This document shows positions 6,058 to 10,251 of a stretch of 10,251 nucleotides of DNA, piece after piece. The notes under the pieces are model-generated. The model ran no database searches. It saw only the letters and a program-made list of their open reading frames with translations, and was not told where the DNA came from. The stretch's first letter is position 1; every line of letters starts with the position of its first letter. Source of the DNA: an uncultured Bacteroidales bacterium (lineage in GTDB: Bacteria > Bacteroidota > Bacteroidia > Bacteroidales > UBA932). The position numbers were made by a program, and so were the translations under genes. The stretch lies in assembly GCA_946187365.1 (NCBI GenBank), contig CAMHRD010000019.1:1-10251 (forward strand), written 5' to 3'.

Positions 6058-8334
6058 ATGAAAAGAATATTTTTGATTGCAGTTTCTATATTTCTGACCG
6101 TCAGCCTTTTGGCGCAGAATATAAAGATTGAGAAACCTACCTCCAAGAAGGGGAATACGTTTGCCATTGTAATTGACAATACAACATTCTCCAAGACGCA
6201 GAGTCAGGTTTACGCCTACAGAGATGCACTCCAGAAGGAGGGGCTCTCAACCTACATTATTTCAGGTGATTGGGAGAGCCCTATGCAGGTAAGGGAAGAA
6301 CTCAAAAAGCTCTACAAGAAGTCTAAGAACTTTGAAGGTATTGTGCTTATTGGTGATATTCCTGTTGCCATGGTGCGTAACGCACAGCACATGACCACCG
6401 CCTTTAAGATGGATGAGGAGAAGTTCCCAATGAACGAGTCTTCAGTGGGTTCTGACCGTTTCTATGATGATTTGAACCTTGAGTTTGAATTCATTGCAAG
6501 AGATACGGTAGATACGGATTTCTTCTACTACAACCTTAAGACGGACTGCGCTCAGCACCTCAACCCAACTTACTACTCCGGCAGAATCAAGTATCCTAAG
6601 ATGCTTGGCGGAGATAAGTACGAGGCTATTGCACGCTTCCTTGAGAAGGCTGTAGCAGCTAAGGAAAACCCTGAGGTTCTGGATAATATAGTAACCTTTG
6701 CAGGTCACGGATATAACAGTGACTGTCTTATCACCTGGATGGATGAGAGCATTACCGTTGAGGAGAACTTCCCGTTCCTTAAGAACAGCTCCAGAAACTT
6801 TAAGCAGCTCAACTTCCGTCACGAGGATTATATGAAGTACCGTCTCTTTGACGAGTTGCAGCGTCCGGATGTGGATGCCATCTTCTTCAACGAGCACGGC
6901 TCCATAGACAAGCAGCACATTTCCGAGTTCCCGGCTAAGGAGACTCCGCAGGATTATGCAGAGAAGTACCGCCACGGATGGGGCTGGAACAAAGGCCCTT
7001 ACGATATCCTTAAAGCGGAACTCAACAAGCGTAAGAAGGCGGGTGCTACCGAGGCAGAACTTGCAGAGTTTGAGAAAAATCTCAAGGATACTCTCAAGAG
7101 GGATTTCCACGTAACGGACAAGTTCTTTGAGGCTTGGGACAAGGAGCAGAAGATGACTGCAGAGGAGAGGAAAGAGGCTCAGGCAAAGGCTAAAAAGGAG
7201 AAAAATGAGATCATTATCACATTGGAAGACCTTAAGCCTATTGCTACTCAGCCTTACTTTGTAATGTTCAACGCCTGCTACAACGGCTCATTCCACCGTC
7301 CGGGAAGCATAGGTGCCTACTACATCTTTGGAAAGGGCAGAACCGTTGCTATTCAGGGTAATACGGTGAACGTGCTCCAAGACCGCTGGACTTATGAGGA
7401 TGTTGGTATTATCTCTCTGGGCGCCAGAGTTGGTGAGTACAACCGCCTGGTTGCTACGCTTGAAGGACACATTGTAGGAGACCCTACATTCCACTTCAAC
7501 TCCAAGGGAGAGACCTTCCGCGGAGAGATTGCAGCCAATGCAAACAACGTCTCTTACTGGAAGAGCAAACTCCTAGACAAGTATGCTCCGGTACAGAGCG
7601 TTGCCCTTAGAAAACTGGTTGAACTCAAAGCCATTACACCGGCAGAGCTTCTTCAGACTATGAAGGAGAGTACCTTTGGTACGGTAAGAATGGAGTGCCT
7701 CAAACTTCTTAGCCGCAGTGGTGATAACGATGCCTTTGTGGAGGCTTTAACTATCGCGATAAAAGATAATTACGAGGTTGTAAGAAGAATGGCTGCTTCA
7801 CTCATCGGGCGCAACGGTGACCCTCGCCTGAGCGATGCTCTTATTAGCGAGTATGTCAACTTCCCGGAGCAGAAGAGAGTTCACTATAACTCATCTAACG
7901 ACTTCTTCACAATGAGAGATAAGGAGCTTCTTGAGGCAGTGGAAAAAGCCAAGCCTTCAATGACTTATCTCAACAACGATGAAGTAGTTGCAGATGTGGT
8001 AAAGGAGATTAAGAAGAACACCAAGAGAAGAGAGGCAACGGTTAAGGAGATTATGGATAAGAATGAGAAACTTTCAGACAGAGTTTCAGCTATCCGTATG
8101 ACCCGTAACTACAACATGCATGAGGCTATTCCACAGTTCCTGACTCTGCTTGCAGACAAGGAGAACCCTCTGGTAATCCGCCTCAATATGGCCGAGGCTC
8201 TTGGCTGGTATATCTACTCATACCGCAAGCAGGAGATTATTGACGGATTCAACAAAATCCTCAAGGAGCAGGCGCAAGAGCTTGACCCTAAGCTGAAAGC
8301 GGAGATGGTGCAGACCATTAACCGCTTGAAGTAA
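6058..8334 (+). CDS. Exported C25 (gingipain-like) cysteine peptidase with HEAT-like repeats, copy 2
   Basis: This 758-residue paralog of the preceding gene shares its order and many motifs: DWESPMQV, IGDIPVAMV, SDRFYDD, the His motif FAGHGY (His217), a second HG pair (FNEHGS, His280), the Cys motif FNACYNGSF (Cys407), NTVNVLQD and VGDPTFHF (GDP 474-476). The signal peptide is residues 3-19, cut before Q20. The expected catalytic His and Cys are both kept, but the residue two before Cys is Asn405 instead of Asp. The His-Cys spacing is 190 residues; the extra length relative to copy 1 is a Lys/Glu-rich, probably helical segment (about 315-390). HEAT-like repeats fill about 510-620 and 675-757 (for example YEVVRRMAASLIGRNGD). 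The start is set by a strong AGGAGG at 6047-6052, five bases before the ATG. It is the last gene of the operon, followed by a terminator. No C-terminal secretion domain is visible; periplasmic location and an unknown substrate are inferred. Confidence 0.8.
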   Translation: MKRIFLIAVSIFLTVSLLAQNIKIEKPTSKKGNTFAIVIDNTTFSKTQSQVYAYRDALQKEGLSTYIISGDWESPMQVREELKKLYKKSKNFEGIVLIGDIPVAMVRNAQHMTTAFKMDEEKFPMNESSVGSDRFYDDLNLEFEFIARDTVDTDFFYYNLKTDCAQHLNPTYYSGRIKYPKMLGGDKYEAIARFLEKAVAAKENPEVLDNIVTFAGHGYNSDCLITWMDESITVEENFPFLKNSSRNFKQLNFRHEDYMKYRLFDELQRPDVDAIFFNEHGSIDKQHISEFPAKETPQDYAEKYRHGWGWNKGPYDILKAELNKRKKAGATEAELAEFEKNLKDTLKRDFHVTDKFFEAWDKEQKMTAEERKEAQAKAKKEKNEIIITLEDLKPIATQPYFVMFNACYNGSFHRPGSIGAYYIFGKGRTVAIQGNTVNVLQDRWTYEDVGIISLGARVGEYNRLVATLEGHIVGDPTFHFNSKGETFRGEIAANANNVSYWKSKLLDKYAPVQSVALRKLVELKAITPAELLQTMKESTFGTVRMECLKLLSRSGDNDAFVEALTIAIKDNYEVVRRMAASLIGRNGDPRLSDALISEYVNFPEQKRVHYNSSNDFFTMRDKELLEAVEKAKPSMTYLNNDEVVADVVKEIKKNTKRREATVKEIMDKNEKLSDRVSAIRMTRNYNMHEAIPQFLTLLADKENPLVIRLNMAEALGWYIYSYRKQEIIDGFNKILKEQAQELDPKLKAEMVQTINRLK

Positions 8335-8360
8335 GGGCAGCGCGGCACGCATCACAAATT

Positions 8361-8394
8361 AGGGGTGACTGATTCTTTCAGCCACCCCTTTTTT
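8361..8394 (+). terminator. Rho-independent terminator closing the five-gene operon
   Basis: GGGGTG (8362-8367) pairs with CACCCC (8383-8388), and CTGA (8369-8372) pairs with TCAG (8378-8381), with one A/C mismatch between them and a TTCTT loop. A further A-T pair closes the base. Six Ts follow (8389-8394). It starts 27 bases after the stop of the second C25 gene. On the opposite strand the stem is followed only by TAATTTG, so it would be at best a weak terminator for the convergent S37-type gene. Confidence 0.88.
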
Positions 8395-8418
8395 GTTGTT
8401 CTTAAATGTCAGATAACG

Positions 8419-9843
8419 CTATTTGATTTCCAGCCACTCCTTAAGGGTCTTTATGGCCTCGTCTCTCATTTCAGGTGGGAGATTGGAGATTCTTGCACGG
8501 TGGCTTCCGCCCGGAGCAATGAAGAATTTTATGTTGTCATGGCCCGGGTTGTTTGGCCTTACGGAAGACCACGGATCCCACTCGCCGTAGATGAACATCA
8601 TCTTGGAATCCGTTGTGGCAATGAAGTTTGTGATGTTGTTGTATAAACTCTTGTCAAACTTGAACTTGCGTCCGCCGGGGAGGAAAATCTTTCTGAGATA
8701 GCCCTTTGAAGATTTAATCTTCATATACTTTTTGAACGGCTTTGTGTCATAGCCGTAGTATCCCAACTCCTTGGCTGCCTGAACAAAGAACGGTGAACTG
8801 TCATCCCAACTCTGGAAGTAATCCGGTCCTACAGCCATAACAAAGAACTTGAAGATATCTTCATCTGAAGCGTCTGTCTTTGGAACGGTTACGGTCTTTC
8901 TGCCCCACTGCCAGAAGGCAAACGGGAACTCCAACACGCAGTAGTCCAGCACTTCCGGAATGGAGATATTGTAAGTGACCTTGTTCTTCTCAGACCACTC
9001 TGCAAGCATCTTCTCCATTACGTCTCTTCTTTTGAGAACCTCCATCTGGAAGTTGAAGAGAATCTCACGGTCTTCTTTTGTTCCGGTGGAATCTCTCAGG
9101 AACGGCTCATGACGTCCGTCCTCCACGGCTCTTGCAACCGGTCCAACGTAAGGGACGGAAACGGCCACGTCTTTAGGGTAGAACATTGTATATGTCATAC
9201 AGTTCTGTCCGCCCTTGCTTATGCCCGTAGCAATCCATTTTCCGTTCAAAATTCGGCCCATTGCCCTTCTGATGTTATGGAGGTCCGCAGCCTCCTGTTC
9301 GGAGGTCATATAGTCCCAATTCAGGGTTTCCCAGGTGATGGTAGAATCATCCTGCATAAACGGTACGCTCTCGTTAAAGTAACGGTGTTCTACCTGAATG
9401 ATATTACCGCCCAGAAGGAATGCTATCTCCTCTCCATATCTTGGATTAGAACCGGATGCCGCACCGTATCCCTCCGTTATTAAAACATTTGGCCCTTTAA
9501 AGTTGTTAAAGGCAACAACAACTCTCTGTTTAAAGGTTCCAAGTTCCGGATGGTTATGGTCTATTGGCTGAGTTATGAAAAAACGGTACTTGCTCTTAAT
9601 CACTGAGGTAAGGGCCGGTGAAACCCTAAGTCTCTCAATATTCGTTATTCTGCCCCAGGTCTGGTCCGGCAGAACATAGCGGTTAATCCACAGAATGTCA
9701 TCCACAACCAAAGAATCCGGATTGGAGGCGGCAAACTGAGGGCCTGCCTGATAACGCAAAGAATCTTCCTGGCTGTAACCGTTAACGGAAACCATCAAAA
9801 GAAGAGATGCCGCAAGGGCAAAGAGAAATTTTTTAGATACCAT
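8419..9843 (-). CDS. Exported serine peptidase, S37/S28-type (alpha/beta hydrolase)
   Basis: This 474-residue secreted peptidase begins MVSKKFLFAL with a signal peptide likely cut after GYS, before Q25. The early mature part RFFITQPIDHNHPELGTFKQRVVV is characteristic of S37 (PS-10, prolyl/tripeptidyl aminopeptidase-like) proteins. It is followed by LITEGYGA (oxyanion-region strand) and VEHRYFNES, which resembles family S28. The nucleophile elbow is TGISKGG with Ser209; the remaining triad candidates are Asp423 in YGEWDPWS and His448 in PGGSHRA, in the expected order for an alpha/beta hydrolase. All three are present, so the enzyme should be active. Family members remove short peptides, often next to proline, from the N-terminus (S37, and some S28) or cleave after Pro (S28); which applies here is not decidable. 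It is convergent with the C25 operon and divergent from tyrS, with its own promoter box at 9873-9880. Confidence 0.85.
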   Translation of the reverse strand: MVSKKFLFALAASLLLMVSVNGYSQEDSLRYQAGPQFAASNPDSLVVDDILWINRYVLPDQTWGRITNIERLRVSPALTSVIKSKYRFFITQPIDHNHPELGTFKQRVVVAFNNFKGPNVLITEGYGAASGSNPRYGEEIAFLLGGNIIQVEHRYFNESVPFMQDDSTITWETLNWDYMTSEQEAADLHNIRRAMGRILNGKWIATGISKGGQNCMTYTMFYPKDVAVSVPYVGPVARAVEDGRHEPFLRDSTGTKEDREILFNFQMEVLKRRDVMEKMLAEWSEKNKVTYNISIPEVLDYCVLEFPFAFWQWGRKTVTVPKTDASDEDIFKFFVMAVGPDYFQSWDDSSPFFVQAAKELGYYGYDTKPFKKYMKIKSSKGYLRKIFLPGGRKFKFDKSLYNNITNFIATTDSKMMFIYGEWDPWSSVRPNNPGHDNIKFFIAPGGSHRARISNLPPEMRDEAIKTLKEWLEIK

Positions 9844-9872
9844 ACTTAAAGCTCTTTCATTACAACTATTTC

Positions 9873-9880
9873 CAAAGATA
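9873..9880 (-). promoter_or_regulatory. Bacteroidota-type -7 box for the S37-type peptidase gene
   Basis: Read on the minus strand the bases are TATCTTTG, a full match to the TAnnTTTG consensus of the main Bacteroidota sigma factor. It lies 29 bases before the ATG at 9843, which would give a leader of about 20-25 bases. No convincing -33 TTG is visible at the expected distance. Confidence 0.55.
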
Positions 9881-9891
9881 GCGATTTTTCC

Positions 9892-9899
9892 TACTTTTG
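9892..9899 (+). promoter_or_regulatory. Bacteroidota-type -7 box for tyrS
   Basis: TACTTTTG matches TAnnTTTG fully and lies 26 bases before the tyrS ATG at 9926, implying a leader of about 20 bases that is too short for a T-box or other riboswitch. A clear -33 TTG is not visible. Confidence 0.58.
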
Positions 9900-9925
9900 C
9901 CCCGTTAACAGAAAAATATCATTTG

Positions 9926-10251
9926 ATGAAGAATTTTGTAGAAGAACTCAGATGGAGAGGAATGATCCAGGACATTATGCCCGGAACTGAAGAGAAATTG
10001 ATGGAAGGCCCTCAGGCCGCATACGTGGGAATAGACCCTACGGCAGATTCCCTGCATATTGGACACCTGGTAAGCGTAATGATACTTAAACACTTCCAGA
10101 AGTGCGGACACAAGCCGTTTGCCCTTGTAGGCGGCGCTACGGGTATGATTGGAGACCCTTCAATGAAATCCTCAGAGAGAAATCTGCTGGATGAGGAGAC
10201 CTTGCGTCACAACGTGGAGTGCATTAAGGCGCAGCTGGGCCGCTTTTTGGA
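9926..10251 (+). CDS. tyrS: Tyrosyl-tRNA synthetase, N-terminal part (3' end outside window)
   Basis: The frame is open from the ATG at 9926 to the window end and gives the first 108 residues of a protein usually around 420-430 residues long. It opens MKNFVEELRWRGMIQD, the N-terminal helix typical of bacterial TyrRS, followed by YVGIDPTADSLHIGHL with the class I HIGH signature at residues 44-47 and Tyr33 in the tyrosine pocket. FALVGGATGMIGDPSMKSSERNLL then gives the conserved GGATGMIGDPSG-like block, here with Met in place of the more common Gly. The enzyme charges tRNA-Tyr with tyrosine in the cytoplasm. The KMSKS loop and the S4-like tRNA-binding domain lie outside the window. A TTG directly before the ATG is in frame but a poorer start. 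The gene is divergent from the S37-type peptidase gene. Confidence 0.95.
   Translation, partial: MKNFVEELRWRGMIQDIMPGTEEKLMEGPQAAYVGIDPTADSLHIGHLVSVMILKHFQKCGHKPFALVGGATGMIGDPSMKSSERNLLDEETLRHNVECIKAQLGRFL

Noticed and set aside
6442..7110. 222-codon open frame on the minus strand
   Set aside because: It is fully antisense to the second C25 gene; the Leu/Val-rich translation has no recognisable motif and reflects the complement of Glu/Lys/Asn codons.
3856..8334. Type IX secretion C-terminal domain on the C25 proteins
   Set aside because: Both proteins end in charged helices of the HEAT-like region, not in the beta-sandwich with conserved Gly and Lys motifs of such domains.
8365..8646. 93-codon open frame on the plus strand
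   Set aside because: It starts inside the terminator hairpin and runs antisense to the end of the S37-type gene, with no family resemblance.

Overview
The window looks like chromosomal DNA from a Bacteroidota organism, most likely of the order Bacteroidales. The evidence is an outer-membrane module of a TonB-dependent receptor, a DUF4876-type lipoprotein and a DUF6850-type beta-barrel; signal peptides ending in A/S before Q; mostly A/T-rich leaders without Shine-Dalgarno sites; and TAnnTTTG promoter boxes. I cannot name a genus.

Layout. Positions 1-8334 hold five same-strand genes with gaps of 8 to 27 bases or an overlap, read here as one operon whose promoter lies left of the window. They are: the C-terminal third or so of a TonB-dependent receptor (1-869); a lipoprotein with a lamin-tail-like fold resembling DUF4876 (878-2179); a porin-like beta-barrel resembling DUF6850 (2176-3828); and two tandem exported paralogs, each with a gingipain-type (C25, clan CD) cysteine peptidase domain followed by HEAT-like helical repeats (3856-6048 and 6058-8334). 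A rho-independent terminator at 8361-8394 closes the operon. A convergent gene (8419-9843, minus strand) encodes an exported serine peptidase of the S37/S28 type. It is divergent from tyrS (tyrosyl-tRNA synthetase, from 9926, cut by the window end), and the two share an 82-base promoter region with two opposed TAnnTTTG boxes.

How the genes may work together (inference). The first three genes make an outer-membrane import or surface complex. The two secreted C25-HEAT proteins, made from the same transcript, could process a surface protein, a substrate protein or a captured peptide. The pairing of the envelope module with a duplicated gingipain-like peptidase that carries HEAT repeats is the least expected part of the window and the best candidate for an undescribed system. 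The S37-type peptidase nearby fits a proteolytic theme but has its own promoter. tyrS is housekeeping. No RNA genes, CRISPR arrays, insertion sequences or attachment sites were seen, and no stretch longer than 300 bases lacks a gene.
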